64,000 nt of DNA from Streptomyces sp. DG2A-72 (GCF_030499575.1 NZ_JASTLC010000001.1:4426001-4490000); one strand, 5' to 3'; shown: positions 52,763 to 61,887, counted from the first letter of the stretch. Notes: generated by a model from the sequence alone, not told the origin. Numbers and translations: made by a program.

Positions 52763-53251
52763 TCAGGACAACGCGGCTGACGCGATGCCCAGGCAGAGCA
52801 TCAGGGCGGTCCACGGCGTCGCCCTCGCCAGCGCGCGGTTCTTGGCCAGGGCGATCGAGCCGAGGAAGCGGGCCATCACCCAGAGCTGTTCGGCCTGGGT
52901 CTGCGGGTCCCCGGCTAGATCCGCGTCCAGGCCTGTAACACCGAAGGGGTTCACGGGTGCCGGGGCGTGGGTGGACGGCCGGAGCGCCCGCACGATGTGG
53001 AAACCGGAGACGAGGAGAGTGACCGCGAACGCGAACAGGACGGTGCCGAGTACCGGTGACCAGCACGTTCCCGCTCCACCTCCCAGGGCTGCCGCCGCGG
53101 CGACCACCCCACCGGTGTGCACCACGACCATCACGTTCACCTTCGAGTCCGCCTGCTGCACATAGCCCTGAAAGATGGCCAGCGCGGCGAGCGCCACCTC
53201 GAGCGCCGGGTCTTCGGCGGCGTTCGGTAGGTCGAGCTGCCGGATTGCCAT
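52763..53251 (-). CDS. PycTM-like (Pycsar system effector family) membrane protein
   Basis: The 162-residue product has two adjacent membrane segments (about residues 40-57 and 66-88) and one near the C-terminus (about 145-162). The N-terminal pattern FQGYVQQADSKVNVMVVVHT and the C-terminal pattern ALAKNRALARATPWTALMLC correspond to the QxADxK...LL and LAxxKxRxLxxA blocks of the PycTM family, the membrane effectors of Pycsar cyclic-pyrimidine antiphage systems. It has GGGAGA before ATG 53251 and lies 99 bp after the cyclase-like gene on the same strand. In known systems PycTM damages the membrane when it binds a cyclic nucleotide; here that is inference. Confidence 0.65.
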   Translation of the reverse strand: MAIRQLDLPNAAEDPALEVALAALAIFQGYVQQADSKVNVMVVVHTGGVVAAAAALGGGAGTCWSPVLGTVLFAFAVTLLVSGFHIVRALRPSTHAPAPVNPFGVTGLDADLAGDPQTQAEQLWVMARFLGSIALAKNRALARATPWTALMLCLGIASAALS

Positions 53252-53350
53252 GAATGTCTCCCTGCCCTGTCGCTCCGCTCTTCACGGGAGGTTGGCACCT
53301 GGCGGCGAGAGTGGCTCACGTGGCCGTCATTTGGGGGGCGGAGTCCGGGG

Positions 53351-54799
53351 TCAGTGGAGGATCCACTCCTGCGACTCGTCTTCGTCCACGCAGGTACTGA
53401 GAGTGAGCGGCTTGCCCTTGCCGTGGGCGGTCAGGCACAGGGTCTGACCCCCGCTGGCCATCTGGAGGTACCAGGCGTTGACCGGACCGCCCGTCACGGC
53501 ACTGCGTGTCCACGGGGTGGAGCCGAACTCGCCGCCGTAGGAGGTGCTCACCATCTGGGCAGCGTTGGTGCTGGTATCCAGGGACAGCGTGGTGGAGCGC
53601 GCGCTGTCCAGCTCGTTGTAGATGAAGAACTGGGAAGGGCTGAACGCGTATTCGGCTCCGTTTCCATTGGGTTTCACCCTCTTCCAGATCTGACTCTTGT
53701 CGGAACTGGCCGAGGCGAGGATGACAGGGGTCCCTGCTGTCATGGTGTCGCCGTATACGTCCACGACCAGTCCGTTCTCGACGTTCTGGATCATTCCCTC
53801 TGCGTACGTGACCGCTGCCGCCGTCGGACGCGTCGTCGCGGGGGCGGGAGCGTCGGACTGGCCGGCTATCGGAGCGCCGTCCGACGTCCCACCGCCGCCC
53901 TGCGCCCCGGAATCCGTTCGCGAGCGGCTGGGGCTGGGCGACGGGGAGCCGGAAGGGGAAGGGCTGCCGGACGGCGTGGCAGTCGGCGTCGGACTCGGAT
54001 CCAGATCCGGGGAGGCCTCGGATCCGGTCAGCCCGGACCAAGGCGTCAACGCTCCGAGCAGGCCAAGCACGGCGACCACTACGGCGGCCACGCAGGCGGC
54101 CGGCCTGCCGTACCGCTGACGCAGGGCGGCGGACCGCACCCGGGCGGGCGCGACACCCGGCACGGTGATGTGGGCGGCCCAGGACATACCGTTCTTGTCC
54201 CGAAGCCTGACCGGCACGTACGCCCGGGGATCCAGCTCCTCCCAGCCCTCATTGACCGTGTCCTGGAACACCCGGTCGCTGATGATCACCACCAGCCCGC
54301 TGTCGGCGAGCTTTTCGGTCACGTACTTGCACGGCCGACTACTGACCAGCCGATCCGCCTCGATCGGCGGCCTGCCCGCGACACCCCCGGGCGCGTCCAT
54401 GGCAGTGCCATAGGTCACCGCGAGGCGCAGGCGCAGCTTCGGGCGGTTTCCGCGGCGCTTGTTCGCCTTGTCGAGCGCGTCCGACAGCGCGGGAACGTAT
54501 TCCTTGAGATAGGGGACGGGGGTGAGGTTCTTCCAGCACACCGACTCGCCGTCTCCGCCCTTCTGGATGCCGTCGGGCGGTCGGCTGATCCCCGACGTCC
54601 GCTCGGCCTCCGCGCGAACCTCCTCCAGGGCGTTCTGGACCTCTCGCCCTTGTTCGCCGGGCAGCTTGCTGTAGCCGGGGAAATCGTCGGTAGTCCAGAG
54701 GACGAAGCCGGGACCGCCCTCACGCTGCTCGTTCAAGTTTGCCGTCCTGTATGCGATCGCCGGGCCGCTGCGGCCGCGAGCGAGGGAAAGGGCTTTCAC
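53351..54799 (-). CDS. Membrane protein with nucleotide-cyclase-like domain and extracellular ricin-type lectin
   Basis: The 482-residue product has three parts. Residues about 30-215 resemble the class III cyclase-like domain common in actinobacteria: FVLWTTDDFPGYSKL (Asp38/39 at the first metal position), GGDGESVCW (Asp83), RLRLAVTYGTAM, IEADRLVSS (Arg150 kept; the usual catalytic Asn is not) and LVVIISDRVFQD. A single membrane segment spans about 234-254. Outside is a Ser/Pro-rich linker and a beta-trefoil lectin (about 335-482) with QxW-like repeats (KSQIWKRV, ESQEWILH). The ATG overlaps the stop of the Crp/Fnr gene (ATGA). Cyclase activity is not proven; the changed residues could mean nucleotide binding only. 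Confidence 0.65.
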   Translation of the reverse strand: MKALSLARGRSGPAIAYRTANLNEQREGGPGFVLWTTDDFPGYSKLPGEQGREVQNALEEVRAEAERTSGISRPPDGIQKGGDGESVCWKNLTPVPYLKEYVPALSDALDKANKRRGNRPKLRLRLAVTYGTAMDAPGGVAGRPPIEADRLVSSRPCKYVTEKLADSGLVVIISDRVFQDTVNEGWEELDPRAYVPVRLRDKNGMSWAAHITVPGVAPARVRSAALRQRYGRPAACVAAVVVAVLGLLGALTPWSGLTGSEASPDLDPSPTPTATPSGSPSPSGSPSPSPSRSRTDSGAQGGGGTSDGAPIAGQSDAPAPATTRPTAAAVTYAEGMIQNVENGLVVDVYGDTMTAGTPVILASASSDKSQIWKRVKPNGNGAEYAFSPSQFFIYNELDSARSTTLSLDTSTNAAQMVSTSYGGEFGSTPWTRSAVTGGPVNAWYLQMASGGQTLCLTAHGKGKPLTLSTCVDEDESQEWILH

Positions 54800-55530
54800 G
54801 AAGAGGGGGCGCCATCATAGGCAAGCGCGCGCAGCGCTTCGAGGTCGCGGACAATTGGCCGTCTGCGATGACGTTCGACAAGGCCGTGCCGTGCCAGCTC
54901 GGCCATGGCACGCTCGACGGTCTTCTCCGAGCAGCTGATCATGGCGCCCCATTCGACCTGGGTCAGATCCACCTGGATGACCGTGCTGCCGCGCAGAGGT
55001 GTGCCGAAGTCCTCCGCCATCGCGACGAGGGCTCGCGCGAGCCGTATCCGTGCCCTGGTCGAGGAGTTGTCGATCCGCCGCAGGGTTGCGGTCCGGAACT
55101 TGCCCAGGACCGTCCGTTCCAGCTGGAGCCGCACCTCCGGCCGGTCGGCCAGGTACTGCTCCAGGCCAGGCCCGCTGAGCCGCACGGCCCTGACCGGCTC
55201 CTGCCCGCATGCCGTGACGGTCGCGGTTCTGGGACCGCCGTCCCGCGCGGCGATCTCGCCGACCACGTCGCCTCCGGCACGCATCGCGAGGAGTGCCTCG
55301 CCGGTGCCGCCGATGCCCGCGGTCACCTTGACGAACGAGGACATGAGCAGGAAGACGTCCGTACCCCGTTCGCCCTCCATCATCAGTTTCTCGGCCCTGC
55401 CGAAGCCGACTGGTTCACCCGCCATGACGAGAGCCCGCAGAGCCGCGGGTTCCAGCGCTCGAAGGAAGCTGGCGGCGCGCCACGCCTCGCAGTTGTCCCG
55501 TATGAGCTCCCTGGCCCCTGCCTCGTCCAT
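54796..55530 (-). CDS. Crp/Fnr-family regulator with intact cyclic-nucleotide-binding cassette
   Basis: The 244-residue protein has an N-terminal cNMP-binding domain (about residues 20-140) and a C-terminal Crp-type HTH (VDLTQVEWGAMISCSEKTVE then RAMAELARHGLVERH). The phosphate-binding cassette reads GEIAARDGGPRTATVTA, with Glu92 and Arg101 at the positions that contact the ribose and phosphate in cAMP receptors, so nucleotide binding is plausible. It is the first gene of a three-gene operon with a cyclase-like protein (4-bp overlap) and a PycTM-like protein. ATG at 55530 has AGGGG eight bases upstream. Confidence 0.88.
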   Translation of the reverse strand: MDEAGARELIRDNCEAWRAASFLRALEPAALRALVMAGEPVGFGRAEKLMMEGERGTDVFLLMSSFVKVTAGIGGTGEALLAMRAGGDVVGEIAARDGGPRTATVTACGQEPVRAVRLSGPGLEQYLADRPEVRLQLERTVLGKFRTATLRRIDNSSTRARIRLARALVAMAEDFGTPLRGSTVIQVDLTQVEWGAMISCSEKTVERAMAELARHGLVERHRRRPIVRDLEALRALAYDGAPSS

Positions 55531-55648
55531 CCGTACCCCTGGAAGATTGACGAATCAAGGATCGAGCGTAGGGCGGTGGACAGCACTGCGTCCCCGGATT
55601 CCAGCTGAAGGCGGGCCGGGGACGGACGGGCTCAGCGGACAGATCAGG

Positions 55649-57100
55649 TCAGGTCAGACCCAACGCAGGCATCAGGTAGTAGAACGCGAACACCGCCGAG
55701 ACGACGTACATCGCGACCGGGATCTCCTTGCCGCGGCCGGCCGCCAGGCGCAGGACGACGAAGGTGATGAAGCCCATGCCGATGCCGTTGGTGATCGAGT
55801 AGGTGAACGGCATCATCAGCATCGTCACGAAGGCCGGGATCGCGACCGTGTAGTCCGCCCAGTCGATCTCCTTGACCGAACCGGCCAGGATCAGGAAGCC
55901 GACCGTGAGCAGCGCCGGAGTGGCCGCCTGTGACGGGACCATCGTGGCGACGGGTGTCAGGAACAGGGCTACGGCGAACAGCGCGCCGGTCACGACGTTC
56001 GCGAAGCCTGTGCGGGCGCCCTCGCCGACGCCTGCCGTGGACTCCACGAAGCAGGTGGTGGCCGAGGAGGAGCTGGCGCCGCCCGCGGCGACCGCGATGC
56101 CGTCGACGAAGAGGACCTTGTTGATGCCGGGCATATGGCCCTGGGCGTCGGTCAGCTTGGCCTCGTCGCTGACGCCCATGATCGTGCCCATCGCGTCGAA
56201 GAACGTCGACAGCAGGACCGTGAAGACGAAGAGGGTGCCGGTCAGGACGCCGACCTTGGAGAAGCCGCCGAACAGGCTGACCTCGCCGATCAGGCCGAAG
56301 TCGGGCGTGGCCACCGGGTTGCCCGGCCACGTCGGGGTCGTCAGCCCCCAGGAGGGGATGTCCGCGACCGCGTTGATGACGACGGCCAGCACCGTCATCG
56401 CGACGATCGAGATCAGGATCGCGCCGGACACCTTGCGCACGATCAGCGCCAGCGTGAGCAGCGTGCCGAGGATGAAGATCAGCACCGGCCAGCCGGTGAG
56501 ATGACCGTCGCCACCCAGCTGCAGCGGGACCGTGGTCTGCGCGGCGTCCGGGATGCGGGAGATGAAACCGGAGTCGACCAGGCCGATCAGCATGATGAAC
56601 AGGCCGATACCGATGGAGATGGCCTTGCGGAGGCTGTAGGGCACGGCGCTCATGACCCGCTCACGCAAACCCGTGGCCACCAGCAGCATCACGATGAAAC
56701 CGGCCAGCACCACCATGCCCATCGCGTCCGGCCACGACATCCGCGGGGCGAGCTGGAGCGCGACGACCGAGTTGACGCCGAGACCGGCGGCGAGCGCGAT
56801 CGGTACGTTGCCGATGACACCCATGAGCAGCGTGGTGAACGCGGCCGTCACGGCCGTAGCGGTGACCAGCTGGCCGCCCGCGAGCTGGTTGCCGTACATG
56901 TCCTTCGCGCTGCCGAGGATGATCGGGTTCAGCACGATGATGTAGGCCATCGCGAAGAAGGTGGCGAAACCGCCGCGGATCTCGCGCGGCAGCGTGCTGC
57001 CCCGCTCGGAGATCTTGAAGAAGCGGTCGAGTGCGCCGTAGGCGGGCCCGGCTCCCGGCTGTTCGGGGGCGGGGACCTTGGCGGGGGCCGAGGTGGACAT
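55649..57100 (-). CDS. NCS2-family purine/xanthine permease (AzgA-like)
   Basis: The 483-residue permease has 12-14 membrane segments and the COG2252 signatures GGFATFFAMAYIIVLNPIIL, GLGVNSVVALQLAP, FDAMGTIMGVSDEAKLTDAQ and GGASSSSATTCFVESTAGVG. Family members import adenine, guanine, hypoxanthine or xanthine with protons. ATG at 57100; the upstream 138 bp shared with DUF2530 contains no riboswitch that I can recognise. Downstream is a gap of about 120 bp before the Crp/Fnr gene. Confidence 0.93.
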   Translation of the reverse strand: MSTSAPAKVPAPEQPGAGPAYGALDRFFKISERGSTLPREIRGGFATFFAMAYIIVLNPIILGSAKDMYGNQLAGGQLVTATAVTAAFTTLLMGVIGNVPIALAAGLGVNSVVALQLAPRMSWPDAMGMVVLAGFIVMLLVATGLRERVMSAVPYSLRKAISIGIGLFIMLIGLVDSGFISRIPDAAQTTVPLQLGGDGHLTGWPVLIFILGTLLTLALIVRKVSGAILISIVAMTVLAVVINAVADIPSWGLTTPTWPGNPVATPDFGLIGEVSLFGGFSKVGVLTGTLFVFTVLLSTFFDAMGTIMGVSDEAKLTDAQGHMPGINKVLFVDGIAVAAGGASSSSATTCFVESTAGVGEGARTGFANVVTGALFAVALFLTPVATMVPSQAATPALLTVGFLILAGSVKEIDWADYTVAIPAFVTMLMMPFTYSITNGIGMGFITFVVLRLAAGRGKEIPVAMYVVSAVFAFYYLMPALGLT

Positions 57101-57225
57101 GTATGTGGTGGTTCCTACGAAGAGAAGTGGTCAGGCACAAACGGTTTCAGTATGAACATATAAGGTCGGGGTCGACCATCTCCGCGCGTAGATATCTCAC
57201 TCCTCTCAGACACCCGATCGCCTCG

Positions 57226-57231
57226 TAAGCT
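57226..57231 (+). promoter_or_regulatory. -10 element giving a probably leaderless DUF2530 mRNA
   Basis: TAAGCT ends seven bases before the ATG at 57239, so transcription should start at or next to the start codon. No ribosome-binding site is present. The -35 region is poor. Confidence 0.4.
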
Positions 57232-57238
57232 GTCCCCC

Positions 57239-57523
57239 ATGGCGAAGTGGACCCCAACACACGAGGCGCCGGAGCCCCTGGAGGGCCCCGTGGCCGGCAC
57301 CGTCACGGGCGGCACGATCCTCTGGTTCGTCCTCTTCCTGGTGCAGCTGCCCTTCTACGGCTGGTTCGACGACCACGGCCACACCTGGTGGGTGTGGACC
57401 TGTCTGGCCGGCGGCGGGCTCGGGCTGATCGGTATCTGGTACGTCCGCAGGCGCGATGCCGCGCTCAAGCGAGCGGCCCTCGAGCAGCCCAAGGAAACGA
57501 CCGGCGAACCCCAGTCGTCCTGA
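57239..57523 (+). CDS. DUF2530-family small membrane protein
   Basis: The 94-residue product has two membrane segments (TGGTILWFVLFLVQLPFYGW and WWVWTCLAGGGLGLIGIWYV) joined by a short loop with DDHGHTW, followed by a charged cytoplasmic tail. This is the DUF2530 pattern, found next to NCS2 permease genes in Streptomyces. Function unknown. It is divergent from the permease and probably leaderless. Confidence 0.88.
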   Translation: MAKWTPTHEAPEPLEGPVAGTVTGGTILWFVLFLVQLPFYGWFDDHGHTWWVWTCLAGGGLGLIGIWYVRRRDAALKRAALEQPKETTGEPQSS

Positions 57524-57627
57524 TGTGTCCGCGCCCTACAACCAGGGCACGACACCCCTCCTCCCCAAGTCGGAACTTCCGCGCACTCAGCGGGTGAAGG
57601 CGTAAATCCGCACGTAACGTCGAATGC

Positions 57628-60027
57628 ATGACGCATATCGACGCGGGCGCCGAACTCGAATCCGCGCACCCGATACCCACCGACGTGGCAGTGACCGGGC
57701 TCACCGCCGCCGAGGTGGCCGAGCGGGTCGCGCGCGGGGAGGTCAACGACGTCCCGGTGCGCAGCAGCCGGTCCACCGTCGACATCGTCCGCGCCAACGT
57801 CTTCACCCGGTTCAACGCGATCATCGGCGTGCTCTGGGTGATCATGCTGTTCGTCGCGCCCGTCCAGGACAGCCTGTTCGGCTTTGTGATCCTCGCCAAC
57901 ACCGCGATCGGCATCATCCAGGAGTGGCGGGCGAAGAAGACTCTCGACTCCCTGGCGGTGATCGGCGAGGCCCGGCCGACCGTACGACGGGACGGGGTGG
58001 CCGCCGAGGTCAGTACCTCGGACATCGTCCTGGACGACCTGATCGAGATCGGGCCGGGTGACAAGGCCGTGGTCGACGGGGTGTGCATCGAGGCCGACGG
58101 TCTGGAGATCGACGAGTCACTGCTCACCGGTGAGGCCGATCCGGTCGTCAAGCAGCCCGGGGACCAGGTGATGTCCGGCAGCTTCGTGGTCGCGGGCGGC
58201 GGCGCGTTCAAGGCGACCAAGGTGGGCCGCGAGGCCTACGCCGCCCAGCTCGCCGAGGAGGCCTCCCGCTTCACGCTGGTCCACTCCGAGCTGCGCACCG
58301 GCATCTCCACGATCCTCAAGTACGTGACGTGGATGATGGCGCCGGCCGCGATCGGCCTGATCATCACGCAGATGGTCGTCAAGAACAACGACTTCAAGGA
58401 CTCCGTCGCCCGCACCGTCGGCGGCATCGTCCCGATGGTCCCCGAGGGCCTGGTCCTGCTCACCTCCGTCGCCTTCGCGATCGGCGTGATCCGTCTTGGC
58501 CGGAAACAGTGCCTCGTCCAGGAACTCCCCGCCATCGAGGGCCTCGCCCGCGTCGACACGGTCTGCCTCGACAAGACGGGCACCCTCACCGAGGGCGGCA
58601 TGGACGTCACCGAGCTGAGACCCCTCCAGGGCGCCGACGACACGTACGTACGACAGGTGCTGGGCGCCCTCGGTGAGTCGGACCCCCGCCCGAACGCCTC
58701 GCTCCAGGCCATCATCGACGCCTACCCGGACGCCGACGAATGGCGCTGCACCGAGTCCCTCCCCTTCTCCTCCGCCCGCAAGTACAGCGGCGCCTCCTTC
58801 AGCGAGGGCAACGGCGAGTCCAGCGCCTGGCTCCTCGGCGCCCCGGACGTCCTCCTCGCCGACGACGACCCCACGCTGGCCGAGACGGACCGGCTCAACG
58901 AACAGGGTCTACGAGTGCTGCTGCTGGCCCGCGTCACCCGCGAGCTCGACGACCCCGAGGTCGCCCGGGGCGCCCGCCCCACCGCCCTGGTCGTCCTGGA
59001 GCAGCGGCTGCGCCCGGACGCCGCCGACACCCTGCGCTACTTCGAGGAGCAGAACGTCCGGCCCAAGGTCATCTCCGGCGACAACGCGGTGTCGGTCGGC
59101 GCGGTCGCGAGCAAGCTGGGCCTGTCCGGTACGACGGTCGACGCCCGCCGGCTCCCCTCCGACAAGGACGGCATGGCGGACGCCCTCGACGAGGGCACCG
59201 TGTTCGGGCGGGTCACCCCGCAGCAGAAGCGGGACATGGTGGGCGCGCTGCAGTCCAAGGGGCACACGGTCGCGATGACCGGCGACGGCGTGAACGACGT
59301 ACTCGCCCTGAAGGACGCCGATATCGGCGTGTCCATGGGGTCGGGCTCGGAGGCCACGAAAGCCGTCGCCCAGATCGTGCTGCTGAACAACAGCTTCGCC
59401 ACGCTGCCGTCGGTGGTGGCGGAGGGCCGGCGGGTCATCGGCAACATCACGCGGGTAGCGACCCTGTTCCTGGTCAAGACGGTCTACTCGGTCCTGCTGG
59501 CCATCCTGGTGGTCTGCTGGCAGGTCGAATACCCCTTCCTGCCCCGCCACTTGACCCTTCTCTCCACCCTGACCATCGGCATCCCCGCGTTCTTCCTCGC
59601 CCTCGCGCCCAACAAGGAGCGGGCGAAACCCCACTTCGTACGCCGGGTGATGCGGTACTCGATCCCGGGCGGGGTCCTGGCGGGCCTTGCGACCTTCGCG
59701 ACGTACCTGATAGCCCGCAGCTACTACACCGGCGAAGGCTCGTTGGCAGCGGAGACCAGCGCGGCGACGCTGACGCTGTTCCTGATCTCCATGTGGGTAC
59801 TGGCGATCGTCGCCCGCCCCTACACCTGGTGGCGGATCCTCCTGGTCGCCGCCATGGGCTGCGGCTTCCTGGTGGTGCTGATCGTGCCCTGGCTGCAGGA
59901 GTTCTTCGCACTGAAGCTGGTCGGGGTGACGATGCCGTGGATGGCCGTCGGCATCGCGGTGGTGGCGGCGGTCGCCCTGGAGGTGCTTTGGAAGTGGGTC
60001 GACCGCCGCTTTCCCGTCCAGCGGTAA
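57628..60027 (+). CDS. P-type cation-transporting ATPase (CtpE-like)
   Basis: The 799-residue pump has the actuator motif DESLLTGEADPV, the phosphorylated Asp315 in CLDKTGTLTEGG, PEGLVLLTS in the fourth membrane segment and the hinge MTGDGVNDVLALKDADIGVS. PEGL and overall order match mycobacterial CtpE, reported as a calcium importer, rather than Cu/Zn pumps; there is no N-terminal metal-binding domain. About ten membrane segments, the last six after residue 600. A TAACGT hexamer ends seven bases before the ATG, so this mRNA may also be leaderless. Confidence 0.92.
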   Translation: MTHIDAGAELESAHPIPTDVAVTGLTAAEVAERVARGEVNDVPVRSSRSTVDIVRANVFTRFNAIIGVLWVIMLFVAPVQDSLFGFVILANTAIGIIQEWRAKKTLDSLAVIGEARPTVRRDGVAAEVSTSDIVLDDLIEIGPGDKAVVDGVCIEADGLEIDESLLTGEADPVVKQPGDQVMSGSFVVAGGGAFKATKVGREAYAAQLAEEASRFTLVHSELRTGISTILKYVTWMMAPAAIGLIITQMVVKNNDFKDSVARTVGGIVPMVPEGLVLLTSVAFAIGVIRLGRKQCLVQELPAIEGLARVDTVCLDKTGTLTEGGMDVTELRPLQGADDTYVRQVLGALGESDPRPNASLQAIIDAYPDADEWRCTESLPFSSARKYSGASFSEGNGESSAWLLGAPDVLLADDDPTLAETDRLNEQGLRVLLLARVTRELDDPEVARGARPTALVVLEQRLRPDAADTLRYFEEQNVRPKVISGDNAVSVGAVASKLGLSGTTVDARRLPSDKDGMADALDEGTVFGRVTPQQKRDMVGALQSKGHTVAMTGDGVNDVLALKDADIGVSMGSGSEATKAVAQIVLLNNSFATLPSVVAEGRRVIGNITRVATLFLVKTVYSVLLAILVVCWQVEYPFLPRHLTLLSTLTIGIPAFFLALAPNKERAKPHFVRRVMRYSIPGGVLAGLATFATYLIARSYYTGEGSLAAETSAATLTLFLISMWVLAIVARPYTWWRILLVAAMGCGFLVVLIVPWLQEFFALKLVGVTMPWMAVGIAVVAAVALEVLWKWVDRRFPVQR

Positions 60028-60036
60028 TGCCGTGTC

Positions 60037-60882
60037 TTACTGCACGTCGACGTAGTCACCGGCGACCGCAGTCGGCGCCGTGGTCGGGGAACCCGCGAAG
60101 GTGAAGCGGTAGTAGCCGTCCGTGGAGGCCGTGACCGTCGTCTTCAGGGTGCCGGTCGAGGTCGACGTGATGCCCTTGACGTTGGTGTAGTTGGTGGTGC
60201 CCGCCTTGCGGAACTGGAGCACGACCTTCTGGTTGGCGTAGCCCGCGTAGGTGTTGGTGTCCCAGTTGGCGCGGGACAGCTTGCCGGTGACGGTGATGGT
60301 CTTGCCCTTCAGCACCGGCTCCGGCGCGGCGTTGACCGTCAGCTTGGCGGCGCGAAGGACCTTGCGGGTGCCAAGGTCGCCCTGCCACTTGGTGTCCTCG
60401 TCGGCGGTGACGGCGAGACCGCCCGCCTTCCAGGTGCCGGCCTCGGAACTCGACAGCTCACCGTCGGCCGGACGGATGTTGATCACGGCCGAGCAGTTGA
60501 GGACCGTCGACGAGGCGGCGGTGCAGGTGCCCGGGTCGTCGCTGATGAGGACGTTGGTCGCCGACTCCACCGAGGTACCGCGGTAGATGAGGGGACCGCT
60601 GGCGAAGTTGTCAGCGCTGGTGTCGAGGTCGGCGGCGTGGGTCAGGGTGTACGTGACCGGCACGGCGACCTGGGCCGTGGTGCCGACGACGATCGACTTG
60701 CCCTTGTTGACCTGCATGTTGGAGAAGGTGACGTCGAGTTCGGCGGCAGCGGCCGTGGAGCCGGCCGTGCTCAGGGGGAGCTTGCCGGAGGCGGGAGCGT
60801 CGGCGGCCTGGGCGGCCGGGACGACGAGAGCAGAGAGGGCCAGGGCGCCGGTGACGGCGGCCACGGTGGTACGGATGCGCAT
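60037..60882 (-). CDS. Secreted protein, paralogue 1 of 3
   Basis: The 281-residue product has a signal peptide (RTTVAAVTGALALSALVVPA, cleaved after AQA near residue 26). The mature part is beta-rich: a first domain with VTFSNMQVNKGKSIVVGTTA and a cysteine pair (GTCTAASSTVLNCSA), then an Ig-like C-terminal domain (LTVNAAPEPVLKGKTITVTG, GYANQKVVLQFRKAGTTNYT) ending AGDYVDVQ. Homologues in Streptomyces are often called calcium-binding, but I see no EF-hand or other metal motif. It is third in a leftward tandem array of three paralogues. Probable cell-surface or secreted structural protein. Confidence 0.82.
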   Translation of the reverse strand: MRIRTTVAAVTGALALSALVVPAAQAADAPASGKLPLSTAGSTAAAAELDVTFSNMQVNKGKSIVVGTTAQVAVPVTYTLTHAADLDTSADNFASGPLIYRGTSVESATNVLISDDPGTCTAASSTVLNCSAVINIRPADGELSSSEAGTWKAGGLAVTADEDTKWQGDLGTRKVLRAAKLTVNAAPEPVLKGKTITVTGKLSRANWDTNTYAGYANQKVVLQFRKAGTTNYTNVKGITSTSTGTLKTTVTASTDGYYRFTFAGSPTTAPTAVAGDYVDVQ

Positions 60883-60978
60883 GAACTTCCTCAGGTGGAC
60901 CGAGCAAAAGGTGGGGAAACTGCCCGACCCGGGGCACGGGGGCCCCGGCGTCGGTGACGAACGCTTCTCGGGGACCGC

Positions 60979-61887
60979 TTACTTCACATCGACGTAGTCG
61001 CCCGCGACGGTGACCGGCGCGGTGGCCGTGGTGCCCTTGAACTGGAAGCGGTAGTAGCCGTCGATGGATGCCTTGACGGTGGTCTTCAGGTTGCCGGTCG
61101 TCTTGGTCTTGATGCCCTTGACGTTCGTGTAGTTGGTGGTGCCCTTCTTGCGGAACTGCAGCACCACCGACTGGTTGCCGTAACCGACGTACCTGCTGTT
61201 GTCCCAGTTGGCGTGGGTCAGCTTGCCGGTGATGGTGATGGTCTTGCCCTTCTTCACCGGCTCCGGCGCGGCGTTGACCGTCAGTTGGGACAGACGCTGG
61301 AACCTGAAGGAGTTCGTCGGGTCCTTCACCACGACGCCGACCTTGTCCAGGTCCGGGTCGTCGGGGTCCTCGCCGTTGTACGCGACCGCGAACGCGGCCG
61401 CCTTCCAGGAGGCGGCGTCGTCGTTGAACAGGTAGAACGGGTCGATCGCGACGGTGGCCTTGCAGGAGGCGACGGTCGCGGACGAGTCCGTGCAGGTGGC
61501 GTCGCTGCTCGTGAAGTCGGAGAAGGAGTCACCGAACGATTCGCCGCGGTACAGCTGGACGGCCGCGACGAAGTCCGCGGCGTGGATGTCGACGTCCGCA
61601 CCATGGGTCAGCGTGAAGGACACCGGAACCTTGACGGTGGCGGTGGTGCCGACGACGACGTTCTTGCCGCTGTTCACCTTCACGTTGGAGAAGGAGGCGT
61701 CCAGGACGTACGACGCGCCGGCCGCGGCCGTGGCGAACGCCGACGTGCCGTCAGCCGCGGCCACGGCGTCGAGGGCGGCGGCCACGTTCGCGGGGACCTT
61801 CGGCTCGGCGGCCGTCGCGACCGGAGCGGCGACGGCGGAGAGGGCCAGGGCGCCGGTGACGGCGGCCACGGTGGCTCGAATACGCAT
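60979..61887 (-). CDS. Secreted protein, paralogue 2 of 3
   Basis: The 302-residue product shares the signal peptide (RATVAAVTGALALSAVAAPV), the first-domain opening ASFSNVKVNSGKNVVVGTTA, a cysteine pair in DATCTDSSATVASCKATVAI and the C-terminal Ig-like domain (LTVNAAPEPVKKGKTITITG...GDYVDVK) with paralogues 1 and 3. The C-terminal domain is the best conserved. Upstream is a leader of about 130 bp also found before paralogue 3, but not before paralogue 1, which follows after only 91 bp; these two may be one transcript. Confidence 0.82.
   Translation of the reverse strand: MRIRATVAAVTGALALSAVAAPVATAAEPKVPANVAAALDAVAAADGTSAFATAAAGASYVLDASFSNVKVNSGKNVVVGTTATVKVPVSFTLTHGADVDIHAADFVAAVQLYRGESFGDSFSDFTSSDATCTDSSATVASCKATVAIDPFYLFNDDAASWKAAAFAVAYNGEDPDDPDLDKVGVVVKDPTNSFRFQRLSQLTVNAAPEPVKKGKTITITGKLTHANWDNSRYVGYGNQSVVLQFRKKGTTNYTNVKGIKTKTTGNLKTTVKASIDGYYRFQFKGTTATAPVTVAGDYVDVK

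Noticed and set aside
55535..55570. FNR-like site TTGA-N4-TCAA before the Crp/Fnr gene
   Set aside because: Spacing is 4 instead of 6 bases and the symmetry is short, so it is likely chance.
57101..57238. Purine riboswitch upstream of the NCS2 permease
   Set aside because: The leader is too short and lacks the conserved three-way-junction core residues.
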